Shown in pieces: positions 9,676 through 19,783 of a DNA stretch of 64,000 nucleotides (position 1 is the stretch's first letter; the number at the start of each line of letters is the position of its first letter). The stretch comes from Schistocerca nitens (taxonomy: Eukaryota > Arthropoda > Insecta > Orthoptera > Acrididae), in assembly GCF_023898315.1 (NCBI RefSeq), contig NC_064614.1, positions 495,272,109 to 495,336,108 on the forward strand, given 5' to 3'. Made by a program: the position numbers and the translations under genes. The notes beneath the pieces are model-generated. The model made no database searches. It saw only the letters and a program-made list of their open reading frames with translations, and had not been told where the DNA came from.

Positions 9676-11095
9676 CACACACCAAAAAAAGTTCTGTATC
9701 ACCTCAGTTCCGAGAGTTCCAGAACCTGTACAGAAAATTGGAATAGAGATCAACGGAAACATCATTTCCGCCCTTTTTGTTGCTCATGAAAACCATACAC
9801 TACACGTTGTACCACCATACAGCGAGACCTTCAGAGATGGTGGTCCAGATTGCGGTACACATCGGTACCTCTAATAAGCAGTAGTACGTCCTCTCGCATT
9901 GATGAATGCCTGTATTCGTCGTGGCATACTATCCAAAAGTTAATCAAGGCACTGTTGGTCCAGATTGTCCCACTCCTCAACGGAGATTCGGCGTAGACCC
10001 CTCAGTGTGGTTGGTGGGTCACGTCGTCCATAAACAACCCTTTTCAATCTATCTCAGGCATGTTCTATAAGGTTCATGTCTGGAGAACATGCTGGCCACC
10101 CTAGTCGATCGATTGTCGTTATCTTAAAGGTAGTAATTCAGAACATGTGCACGATGGGAGCGCGAATTGTCGTCCATAAAGACGAAATGCTTCGCCAATA
10201 TGCTGCCGCTATGGTTATACTATCGGTCGGAGAATGGCATTCACGTATCGTACAGCCGTTACGATGCCTTCCGTGACCACCAGCGGCGTACATCGGCCCC
10301 TCATAATGCCACCCCAAAACAGCAGGGAACCTCCACCTTGCTGTACTCGCAGGACGATATGTCTAAGGCGTTCAGCCTGACCGGGTTGCATTCAAACACG
10401 TCTCCGACGATTGTCTGGTTGAAAGCATATGCGACAGTCATCGGTGAAGAGAACGTGATGCCAATCCTGAGCGGTCCATTCGGCATGTTATTGGGCCAAT
10501 CTGTACCGCGCTGCATGGTGTTGTGGTTGCAAAGATGGACCTCACCGTGGACGTCGGGAGTGAAGTTGCGCGTCATGCAGCCTATTGTGCACGGTTTGAG
10601 TCGTAGCACGACGTCCTGTGCACGGAAAGCATTATTGAACATGGTGGCGTTGCTGTCAGGGTTCCTCCGAGCCATAATTGGTAGGTAGCGGTCATCCACT
10701 GCTGTAGTAGCCCTTGGGCGGCATGAGCGAGGCATGTCATCGACAGTTCCTGTCTCTCTGTATCTCCTCTATGTCCGAACAACATTGCTTTGGTTCACTC
10801 CGAAAAGCCTGGACACTTCCCTTGTTGAGAGCCCTTCCTGGCACAAAGTAACAATGCGGACGCGATCGAACCTCGGTACTGGCCCTCTTCCTGGTGGAAT
10901 GACTAGAACTGATCGGCTGTCGGACCCCCTCCGTCTAATAGGCGCTGCTCATGAATGGTTGTTTACACCTTTGGGCGGGGCTAGCGACATCTTGAACAGT
11001 CAAAGGGACTGTGTCTGTGATACAATATACACAGTCAACGTCTATCTTCAGCAGTTCTGGGAACTGGGGTGATGCAAAACGTTTTTTGATGTGTG
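9676..11095 (-). mobile_element. Tc1-like element, full length but dead
   Basis: Inverted termini match: CACACACCAAAAAAAGTT at the left, and on the opposite strand CACACATCAAAAAACGTT at the right. TA duplications are at 9674-9675 and 11096-11097. Length 1420 bp fits a complete Tc1-like transposon. It is the same family as the interrupted copy at 30353-32221. The coding remnant is described separately. Confidence 0.88.
9871..10890 (-). pseudogene. Tc1-like transposase pseudogene
   Basis: The minus strand starts near 10890 with RFDRVRIVTLCQEGLSTRE (N-terminal helix-turn-helix) and runs through IMARRNPDSNATMFNNAFRA to the C-terminal GRTTAY with a TAG at 9871-9873. Stops after NQSNVVRT and frame changes around 10640 and 10300 break the frame. 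The family is a DDE transposase; the other copy at 30353-32221 preserves SPDMNPIEHAWD. This copy is not translatable. Confidence 0.8.
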
Positions 11096-11539
11096 TAGAT
11101 GTAAAGTTTAATAGTTTTTCAGGGATGAAGATATGTACACAAGACAGGCTAGCTCTGACTGCCTATAACATCAGTCTTCGGGATGATGAGGACAACTACA
11201 ACCATCAAGTTACTCTCCTATGAACTATAAGCATACAATGTCACTTATGTACCCCACGAGTTTTGCGATATATAAAATACACTGCTCTGCAAATCTTAAG
11301 GTTGAGATAAATAAAGTACCATTACATTACAACTACCCAGTGGAAAGGAATGAAAGTGCGGGGACGTTTTGTCAGAGGTCTCCTAGTGCACAGAGAGCTG
11401 GAAGTCACATGGCGTGAGCTCAACGTCACTACATGGGATGTCCCCGCAATCGTGCCAGTTGAAAGGACAGGAAAACGCACCGTGTGTCAGTCAGATAGCA
11501 TTTACGGTGCCTGTGGTGGTATTCTTCTTAAAACATGGC

Positions 11540-12300
11540 CAGGAGCAACATCTGGATGACTTCACACGGGGAAGACTCATGGAAAACTGGAAGGAGGACG
11601 AAATGTGACCAGCGTTGCCCAGGAGTTTGGTGTGTCTAACAGCATAGCTTCAGGTGCATGGGGAGATTTCCAAATCACAGGTACTGCTGCTCGAAGGAGA
11701 AAAGGTAGTCGGACAAGGTCAACTATACCACCAGATGACCACTACATTGTGCAACAGGCAAGAAGGATCGCACATCAAACAGCGGGTGTAATTTCAACCA
11801 CATTTAACAGGATTCTCTACCCGACGACGAGTACGCTGTATTCTATTGACAATTGGACATCGTTAGCACAGTTTTCGGTGATGCCAAGGGCATAGGGACT
11901 GGGCCAACTGGGAGTGAGACCCGCGTTTTCTTGTTGGATGAGAACAGATTCAGTCTGAGTAGTCATTCTGGAAGCATACTCGTACGGTGAGAGGGTTGTA
12001 CGGGAGTACCGACATCCAGATCTTTGAACACTGTACACTCACCATTCAACGTTATTGTGACTCCGTGCTTCTTACCCATGTGCGCCTTTTCAGGTGTGTA
12101 TTCTTCCCTGACTTTATTTTTATGGATGACAATATCAAACAGCTCGGATGGAAAAGAGTCTTGGAACGAGAATATATTCGGCGAATGGGCTAGCCTGCCG
12201 GTTCCCGTGACTTAAATCCCGTCGAGCATTTTTGGGTCGCGTTGGGGAGACGTCTACATGCACCAACGACTATCCAGCAGATGTCAACCACGATGGTGCA
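11540..12300 (+). pseudogene. Tc1-like transposase remnant (N-terminal and middle part)
   Basis: Readable pieces in the plus strand are DDFTRGRL, GGRNVTSVAQEFGVSNS (helix-turn-helix), a GRPR-like basic stretch, LLDENRFSLSS (degenerate first catalytic motif, usual TDESRF), FIFMDDN (second D) and PRDLNPVEHF-like text near 12210. Frameshifts separate them. It is a different Tc1 lineage from the 9676 element. Confidence 0.75.
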
Positions 12301-12317
12301 AACTTCCCATTAACCTT

Positions 12318-13566
12318 CTACATCTACATCAACACGGATACTCTGCAAATCACATTTAAGTGCCTGGCAGAGAGTTTATCGAACCACCTTCACAATTCTC
12401 TATTATTCCAATCTCGTATAGCGCGCGGAAAGAATGAACACTTATATCTTTCTGTACGAGCTGTGATTTCCCTTACTTTATCGTGGTGATCGTTCCTCCC
12501 TATGTAGGTCGTTGTCAACAAAATATTTTCGCATTCGGAGGAGAAAGTTGGTGATTGGAATTTCGTGAGAACATTCCTTCGCAACGAAAAACGCTTTCTT
12601 GTAATGAATTCCAGCCCAAATCCTGCATCATTTCTGTGACACTCTCTCCCATATTTCGCAATAATACAAAACATGCTGCCTTTCTTTGAACTTTTTCGAT
12701 GTTCTCCGTTAGTCCTATCTGGTAAGGATTCCCACACCGTGCAGCAGTATTCTAAAAGAGGGCGGACAAGCGTAGTGTAGGGAGTCTCCTTAGTAGGTCT
12801 GTTACATTTTCTAAGTGTCTTAGCAATAAAACACAGTCTTTGGTTAACCTTACCCAAAATATCTTCCATGTTTTCCTTCCAATTTAAGTTGTTCGTAATT
12901 GTAATACCTAGGTATTTAGTTGAATTTACGGCTTTTGAATTAGACTGATTTATCGTGTAACCGAAGTTTAAAGAGTTCCTTTTAGCACTCATGTGGATGA
13001 CCTCACACCTTTCGTTATTTAGGGTCAACTGCCACTTTTCGCACCATTCAGATATCTTTTCTAAATCGTTTTGCAGTTTGTTTTGGTCTTCTGATGACTT
13101 TATTAGTCGATAAGCGACAGCGTCATCTGCAAACAACCGAAGACGGCTGCTCAGATTGTCTCCCAAATCGTTTATATAGATAAGGAACAGCAAAGGGCCT
13201 GTAACACTACCTTGGGGAACGCGAGAAATCTCTTCTGTTGTACTCGATGACTTTCCGTCAGTTACTATGAACTGTGACCTCTTTGACAGGAAATCACAAA
13301 TCCAGTCACATAACTGCGACAATATTCCGTAAGTACGCAATTTCAATACGATGCGCGTGTGTGGTACAGTGTCAAAAGCCTTCCGGAAATCCAGAAATAC
13401 GGAGTCGATCTGAAATCCCTTGTCAATAGCAGCCAACACTTCATGTGAATAAAGAGCTAGTTGTGTTTCACAGGAACGATGTTTTCTAAACCCATGTTTA
13501 CTGTGTGTCAATAGACAGTTTTCTTCGAGGTAATTCATAATGTTCGAACACAATATATGTTCTAAA
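12318..13566 (-). mobile_element. 5'-truncated LINE (CR1/Jockey-like) with (GATGTA)n tail
   Basis: The 3' end at 12318-12330 reads GATGTAGATGTAG on the minus strand, a short microsatellite tail typical of LINEs without poly(A). The RT frame fills 13553-12390 and the sequence stops abruptly near 13566, the usual 5' truncation. It lies inside the Tc1-like element at 11280-13868. Another fragment with the same tail is at 22957. Confidence 0.8.
12390..13553 (-). pseudogene. LINE reverse transcriptase, 387-codon open remnant
   Basis: The open frame covers the palm, thumb and C-terminal region of a non-LTR reverse transcriptase, which would copy LINE RNA at a nicked target. Visible motifs: HGFRKHRSCETQL (residues 20-32), LDFRKAFDTVPH (54-65, motif A), VPQGSVTGPLLFLIYINDL (112-130, motif B), LFADDAV (140-146, motif C with the catalytic DD), KYLGITITNNLNWKENM (motif E), and a C-terminal RAIRDWNNRE. 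The endonuclease and the N-terminal half are absent, so despite having no internal stop it is a dead fragment. The start codon is arbitrary. Confidence 0.85.
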
Positions 13567-13870
13567 ATCCCTTGCGGTCAACAAGGGAGCACACGGCAGA
13601 ACATGCATTGCTGTTCGTGGTGATCACAACCCTATTAAGAACCATGCTCCGCCTTTCGCAATGTCCAGGGGACCATCATATATCACGGTGACTTAGGTGT
13701 AATTATTCTCTCTAAACAAAAGTTTAATTTCTATTCCTCTAATTGGGCATTTCTCTCATTTACCTTCTGTACATTTTTGTCTACGGTCCTTGTTTCATGA
13801 CGCTATGTTATTTGGCAGTGACACAACATGCAAAAGTTGCTTTCGTCCTTAAGTTTTGCACAACTGTCTA

Positions 13871-14410
13871 CCATATGACTTGTTTTAAGTTATGCTGCAC
13901 CACATCCAATTTATCGAAATGTAGTACAACAGAACTGTTGTACCGAATGTCCATGCAATTTGGCAGCCATCTCACAACTATCTCTCATATCATTCAGCTC
14001 TTGGGCCAAGCACATTTGAAATTGTTTATTTTGTCACCCCTCCTGACGTACCACTTCGAGATTTTTACTAATTGGTGCTTGGTAGTCTAAAATGCACCAC
14101 CCGATAACCGATTTCATTACTTGCTACGGCAAGCGGTTTGAAGGTCATGACTGTCAATAATTAATGCATCATTTGAGGCTTTTATGCCACATCTCTGCCC
14201 ACGTTCATTATATTTTTGTTGCTACGCTTTAATGCACAGTATGAAAAAATTTCGTTATGGAAGGCTGGCAAGTAGATAGGATCATAAGGCGGACTCATCA
14301 GACGGCGCGCCAAGTGCTCGATGGAGTGACAATGGCCGGGCGAGCAACAGCCGCATCGTACTGCAGCAGAGAGAGACAATGAGCAATCACCTACAATGCT
14401 GAGTGCAAAG
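13871..14410. other. Unclassified sequence
   Basis: No gene or repeat family recognised. Short frames only. Confidence 0.4.
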
Positions 14411-14422
14411 AAACTAATCTGT

Positions 14423-14813
14423 CGAAACTTCCTGGCAGATTAAAACTGTGTGCTGGACCGAGACTCGAACTCGGGGCAGCGCACACTCCGCTGCAGAGTG
14501 AAATTCTCTTTCTGGAAACATCCCCTAGGCTGTGGCTAAGCCAAGTCTCCGCAATATCCTTTTTTCAGGAGTGCTAGTCCTGCATGGTTCGCAGGAGAGC
14601 TTCTGTAAAGTTTGGAAGGCAGGAGACGAGGTTCTGACGGAAGTAAATCTGTGAGGACGGGGCGTGAGTCGTTCTTGGGTAGCTCAGTTGGTAGAGCACT
14701 TGCCCGCGAAAGGCAAATGCCCCGAGTTCGAGTCTCGGTCCGGCACAGTTTTAATCTTCCAGGAAGTTTCATATCAGCGCACACTCCGCTGCAGAGTGAA
14801 AATCTCATTCTGG
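14423..14813 (+). mobile_element. tRNA-containing repeat element with 12-bp TSD
   Basis: It is flanked by the exact duplication AAACTAATCTGT (14411-14422 and 14814-14825), so this repeat moves by a mechanism that makes target duplications. It starts with an inverted half-unit (GAAACTTCCTGGCAGATTAA ... GACTCGAACTCGGGG), then a complete unit with the tRNA-like part at 14672-14746 (GGGTAGCTCAGTTGGTAGAG, CCCGAGTTCGAGTCTCGG). The block ACTCCGCTGCAGAGTGAA occurs at both ends of the unit. The inverted half breaks at the same T-arm point as the one at 4049-4103. Confidence 0.85.
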
Positions 14814-15032
14814 AAACTAATCTGTTATGTACATGATTAAATATTAATATATAGCTTCAACTGCCCTGATGACATTACTTGCACTGACAACTTACTAATA
14901 GTGATTTCAACATCACTCAATTCATCAGGAAATGCTGATTACAAACTATAGTTACTGTCAGTGCTTACTGATGTAAAGTATGGACGAATCACAAGTACGC
15001 CATGAGAGGGCAGGTGCCATACTTCTATGATA

Positions 15033-16440
15033 CACTGCTGGCCACCGTTAATGCAACACCAAGAAAGACAAGAGGTAGCACAACAAAATTTATTTTGTAG
15101 ATAACATGTTGACCAAGTATCAAATGATTACGTTTACAGACGTCTGTGACATGTGGTTCCTGCCAGAATCAGTAGCCAGAGTAGCCGCCATTGTTGGAGA
15201 TCACCGCTGCCACACGTCTCGGCATTGAGTCAAAGAGACGTTGGATGTGTTCCTGGGGTACAGCAGCCCAAGCAGCTTCCACACGTTGCCAAAGATCATC
15301 TGGTGTGGCAGCTGGGGATGTAATCTGGGTCACTCGTTGAGCAACCATGGACCACATGTTTTCTATCGGCGAAAGATCCGGAGAGCGAGCCGGCCAGGGA
15401 AGCACTTCAATCTGGTTATTGACGAAGAACCTTTGAACAATGCGTGCCTCGTGTGGTCGCGCATTATCCTGTTGAAATATGGCTGTGGCCGAGCCCTGAA
15501 GGTAAGGAAGGACAACTGGCTCCAGCACCTCGGATATGTAGCGCCGGCTATTTAAAGTACCGGCAATGCGTACTAGAGGCGTGCGAGAGTAATATCCAAT
15601 ACCGCCCCATACCATAATACCCGGTGCAAGACCAGTGTGGCGGTGCATAATGCAGCTGTCCAGCATCCTCTCTCCACGGTGTCTCCACACTCGAATCCGA
15701 CCATCGTGGTGCTGCAGACAGAAGCGTGCCTCGTCAGTAAAGACAACGTCATTCCATTCTGCCGTCCACATCCGTCTGTCATCACACCATTGGCGACGGA
15801 GACGTCTGTGGTTCTGAGTCAATGGTAGACGAAGCAATGGACGTCTTGCGGACAGACCACTCTGCTGTAAACGGCGTCGAATGGTACGCGCAGGCACTGG
15901 GTGATGCGTTACAGACGCAATGTGCTGTGCTATGGTTCGGGATGTCACTGAGCGATCCGTCACTGCCATGCGCACAATTTGCCTATCAGCACGTGCAGTG
16001 GTGCACCGAGGTGAATGCGATCGACCACGTCGGTCCGTCGTACCCTCCTGCATCCAACGGTCACATATCCGCATTACAGTTGTTTGGTTTCGTCCAACAC
16101 GACTAGCGATTTCACTGTATGATAATCCACAATCTCGGTAAGCCACTATCCTTCCTCTGTCTAACTCGGATATTTGATCAAACGATGTTCGCTGTTGTCT
16201 ACCAGGCATAACTGATCGTCTTGTGAAACAACCACAAGGTAAACACACCTGCCGAACGTACACTCGTCGAAATCGCCAAGCCTTAAATGGCGCTATGAGG
16301 TGGCGCCACAGGCGCGCGTGATGTGCGTCTGCGCTGAAATTCTAATCAGTTGCATATCTCATCGCTGCAAACCCATGGTGTAAATTTCACTTGATTCGGA
16401 TGCTTCCTTCAGGGTGTTGCATTTACGGTGGCTAGAAGTG
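15033..16440 (-). mobile_element. Complete Tc1-like transposon, apparently intact
   Basis: Termini CACTGCTGGCCACCGTTAAT (15033) and, on the other strand, CACTTCTAGCCACCGTAAAT (16440) form inverted repeats of about 28 bp with three mismatches. TA duplications are at 15031-15032 and 16441-16442. Length is 1408 bp. The internal transposase frame is uninterrupted. This is the only element in the window that could still be autonomous. Confidence 0.93.
15169..16209 (-). CDS. Tc1-like DD34E transposase, uninterrupted (346 aa)
   Basis: This enzyme would bind the element's own inverted repeats and cut and paste it at TA sites. The frame extends 18 codons further upstream to 16263. I prefer the Met at 16209 (MPGRQQRTSF) because 346 residues matches the usual 340-350 and the upstream residues look unlike the family. 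N-terminal helix-turn-helix around 20-55 (GRIVAYRDCGLSYSEIASRV), basic linker RGRSHSPR (61-68), second helix-turn-helix to about 115. Catalytic residues: D159 in VVFTDEARF, D248 in IFQQDNARPH, E283 in DLSPIENMW. Exactly 34 residues separate D248 and E283, the Tc1 spacing. C-terminus GGYSGY. No stop or frameshift. Activity is inference. Confidence 0.93.
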   Translation of the reverse strand: MPGRQQRTSFDQISELDRGRIVAYRDCGLSYSEIASRVGRNQTTVMRICDRWMQEGTTDRRGRSHSPRCTTARADRQIVRMAVTDRSVTSRTIAQHIASVTHHPVPARTIRRRLQQSGLSARRPLLRLPLTQNHRRLRRQWCDDRRMWTAEWNDVVFTDEARFCLQHHDGRIRVWRHRGERMLDSCIMHRHTGLAPGIMVWGGIGYYSRTPLVRIAGTLNSRRYISEVLEPVVLPYLQGSATAIFQQDNARPHEARIVQRFFVNNQIEVLPWPARSPDLSPIENMWSMVAQRVTQITSPAATPDDLWQRVEAAWAAVPQEHIQRLFDSMPRRVAAVISNNGGYSGY

Positions 16441-16442
16441 TA

Positions 16443-16925
16443 TATTTCCGAGAAAGTAATACATGAATCGCTGTATAAATCCTGATCTCACGTTAAGACC
16501 TAACAGTTGTTCAGGAATTGCCTCGGATGACATACTTGTGCGATGTTGTGTTAATTCAAGGCAGTATACGATCGATTTTCGAGATGGCAACAGGTGAATT
16601 AGTGTGTGAAGTGCAAGTCCACATAAAGACGGAACTAACTGTTAAAGTTACCTCGGAAAACATATTTGTGCGATATCATGTTGTTTCTAAGATCGTGTGA
16701 AGCATTTTTGTGACTTTTGCGGTGCTTGGGAACTAATTATTAATGACTGGGAATTTTGTTACGAATATTGAAGATTGACTGGCTCTAGGAATCGTTTTGA
16801 TAATTTTGCTATTAATGAAATAAAACAATATTAGTTCGCATCCTATCATCTTACAATTGTTATTATGGTTAGTATCTGCACCTACCCACTTGTCACATTA
16901 TTATGCAGTGTTTATGACACAAGCG
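16443..16925. other. Unclassified sequence
   Basis: Two loosely similar blocks near 16530 and 16660 (TTGTGCGAT.TTGTGTT-type) hint at an old duplication. No gene recognised. Confidence 0.35.
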
Positions 16926-17726
16926 CTAAGGTAAGTACACAACTGTGTAGAATATCTAGCGACTATCTACAGGCACTGTAGAGAGTGTCTATAGACATGT
17001 ACCTAGATGATGTTTATAGACAGTCTAGATACTTTGTCTCGTGTACACACCTGAATGCGTTGTTCCTAGATGTTTTCTAAAGACGGCTGACCTTGTTAGG
17101 ATGTCGAGCTATGCGTGATAATAATGGGTAGTGAAAGAAATCGAAAGAGGAGGCGTTGGTAGAAATGTGTACTGTTTGCGGAAGGACCTCGTTTTGGCTG
17201 TAATTTACTTTCGACTTTGAAATTAGAAGCCACATGTTTTTTTTTTCCAACGGCATTGAGTGATACTTAATATTATTTGACGAACACTTTGACAACCAAC
17301 TTCTTGTTGTTGCGGTTTTTTGTATTCGGTGTTGCTAACTTCCCACAAACATGATGCTACTTGAAAATCTTCGTTCAGCTGCAACACTATCTCATTGGCC
17401 ACATCTTTGTAAGTGAAGTTTAACAATAAGAAATCAAAAATAATAAAAAAAATGACCACGAGTTTTCCACGGCGCAATGAGAAGAACTGGAGGCCATGTC
17501 TACCAACATATCCACACTACGGAATGTTGCGCATCATTGTCTAGGAATTGTCACATGTCTCCCATTTTAAATGGAAGTCCAAAGTTGTCCGATTTTGTTG
17601 CAGAAGCGTGTCTATAGATAAGAAATGTCTCTTAGTTGTCTATATGTAAATCACTCGGGTGTCTATAGACAATGTATAAAGATAAAATTCGCTCGGCTAT
17701 GTATATTAACGTGTACAGGGCCTTAG
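16926..17726. mobile_element. Candidate TIR element with repeated TGTCTATAGACA motifs
   Basis: The ends read CTAAGGTAAGTACAC (16926) and GTGTACAGGGCCTTAG (17711-17726), an imperfect inverted repeat. Near each end the 12-bp palindrome TGTCTATAGACA recurs: 16986-16997 exact, 17011-17022 one mismatch, 17609-17620 partial, 17660-17671 exact, with another partial near 17636. Clustered subterminal palindromes are characteristic of transposase-binding regions in hAT- and PIF-like DNA transposons. The 800-bp interior encodes nothing I recognise, so it would be non-autonomous. No convincing target duplication was found. Confidence 0.5.
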
Positions 17727-19170
17727 AGCTCGCTACCGACAGAGAAGAAAACAAGCGGGACAACTGTTACGGGATATCTTTAGAAGTCGTGATGGAATCA
17801 AGTTGCCTACCTTTGGGCTAGGGAAAGTGATCGCAGACATTTCTTGCTAAAATCCACCGTGTTTATTAATCCCGACACATCTTTAAGATGGGAAGTTCCA
17901 TTTACTGTAACCCATTGTGTAGCTTATGGGTATCATATCTGCTTTTACTGTGACACTACATTTTACCACAGACCCTAATATTCGTTACACTTGTCATTCT
18001 ATGAGTGAGGAAAAATACCTTTAAACAATGGTTAATTTTAATAGGATACATTAAACGCTCATGACATTCGTTACAATATGAGAGAGCTTTTGGTCGTTTT
18101 CCAGACAGAAAGCTTACAGTACCGTTCATAGTTACTCGTTTGTCATTCCTCGTTGGTACATATATGAAACACGGCCGAGGCAGACAGCCAAAAGAAGCCG
18201 AAGTGAGTGCGTTAGTAATCTCAGCCCTAGGGTTATGTAACAGTGCACCTTTTTCATCTAGTAGGCTCTGGAAGTTTGCCTGGTGGCCGAGGCAAGCCTG
18301 TTGAGGGCCAGTTATCAAGATCACGCCTGTGATAGTAAACCAGTCAGCACTCTATCGCTATTAGAACAAAATCTTTGTTATCTTGCGAAATGAACAGTTG
18401 TTAACTCCTGTTTATTAAATTCACTTGTCCATGTAGTTGTGTTTTTTGAAAACTTAGTAACTCACTTCTAATCGATTTCGGGATAGATAAACAAAACCTC
18501 AAGCACATCCAGAGACTACCAATAATTGAACCCGCCAGCCCAGTGTCCATCAAGTACCCAAGCCTGCTTGGGTCAAGGGGCACCTAGTTCGCAGATCGGT
18601 CGGTTTTTTGCCTGGGGTTTGGTAATGTTGAGGGGAGGTTGCTCAGAGGGGGCTGTTACTGTACCAGTACAGACGGAATAGACGACATCGATATCTGCTA
18701 TTTTTATAGTTGGAAGGAAAGTAGCAGAAGCCGAAAGAGCTTTGCTGAAAATCTTGCCTAAAACTAAAATGAAAGGAATAGACGGTACATCGAATTACGA
18801 AACAAGACAGTAATTTCAGTGGGCTTGGTGCGGCTGCTTCGTGAGTCTTCCACAACCAATCAGGTAACGCGATTTTGAATACGTCTCTACAAGAAAGTAT
18901 CAGTGTTTCCGTAGTCTATAGATGTCTATTGTTTCCAGCCACGTAGCTTCGGTACCGTCAGCGACCTTTTACGCTTCGCACTTGTAACCTGACAACATCG
19001 TTGACAACTGTCAGAGCTCTTCTTTCGTCATACGAAATGTAACTGTCCAAATAGGACATAGGGGAAGGAAGCAATAATAAACTTACCAAACAAACTGTCC
19101 ATTGATGCAGTGTATTGACCGTTATATACACCAATCATTCCACCAACCACTCTTTGCAGTAACGCGCGCG

Positions 19171-19174
<4 letters not shown>
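17727..19174. other. Unclassified sequence
   Basis: No supported gene. Short frames (for example 18324-17956 minus) show no domain, and no repeat family was recognised. Confidence 0.4.

Positions 19175-19219
<45 letters not shown>
19175..19219. repeat. (CA)n microsatellite
   Basis: A run of about 22 CA dinucleotides, preceded by a CGCGCGCACG purine-pyrimidine stretch. The alternating tract on both sides could adopt Z-DNA, which is inference. Confidence 0.97.
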
Positions 19220-19220
<1 letters not shown>

Positions 19221-19783
19221 ACACGTGCGAGCGCGCATACAAACAAGGCCCTAAAATTTTTGCCTCAGACGTACTATCCCGGAAACAAATTAACTCCAGT
19301 TTTCTGGTTCATTCTCCTCGGTTATGAAGCAAATTATACCGTAATTGCATATCTCCTCCCAAATATCCTTAACTGGATACTGAATCGGCCTAGTGCCGTC
19401 TACAGTGACAGTCACTGATCGAACGTCACATTTGTATTTAAGTGGATGAAAAATATTTTATGCGATCAGCTCATAAAAAACATGTAAATAAAATAAGTAG
19501 TTCATTGGAACTGCTTCTCGCAGAAAACGCTAAAATAATGAATTCTCCTATATCCTATCAAGTGGTACCATGATGAAAATGACTACTTCAGCTGAAAGAT
19601 AGATATTTGTTTCTGATCCAACTAGTTTCGCGACTTTAGAGCCTTATCTGTATACAAACAAGACCAAAACGAATAAAGATCCTGTTTCGGTTAACATGTA
19701 GTTTAACTATACAAGAAATTATATAAGAAAATTATGTACTTACATGTAGTTCATAATTTATCTAAACGATAATCTTCGTCCAG
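19220..19783. other. Unclassified sequence with a weak Penelope-like motif
   Basis: Around 19605-19640 the minus strand reads TCTAAAGTCGCGAAACTAG, resembling a very degenerate version of the GAAAC-containing motif at 26585-26614. Nothing else is recognised. Confidence 0.3.

Larger units (their letters stand above)
11280..13868 (+). mobile_element. Decayed Tc1-like element interrupted by a LINE
   Basis: The left end CACTGCTCTGCAAATCTTAA follows TA at 11278-11279. The proposed right end near 13840-13868 (reverse complement GACAGTTGTGCAAAACTTAA) is a diverged match, followed by TA. Transposase remnants occur at 11540-12300 and, after the LINE at 12318-13566, the C-terminus ACIAVRGDH resumes near 13600. 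So one Tc1-like element was split by the LINE. The right boundary is the less certain one. Confidence 0.6.

Noticed and set aside
12390..13553. Intact host or LINE gene (387 codons)
   Set aside because: It is only the C-terminal half of a LINE RT, 5'-truncated, with no proper start.
19028..19246. 72-codon valine/cysteine-rich frame
   Set aside because: It is the translation of a CA-repeat, not a protein.
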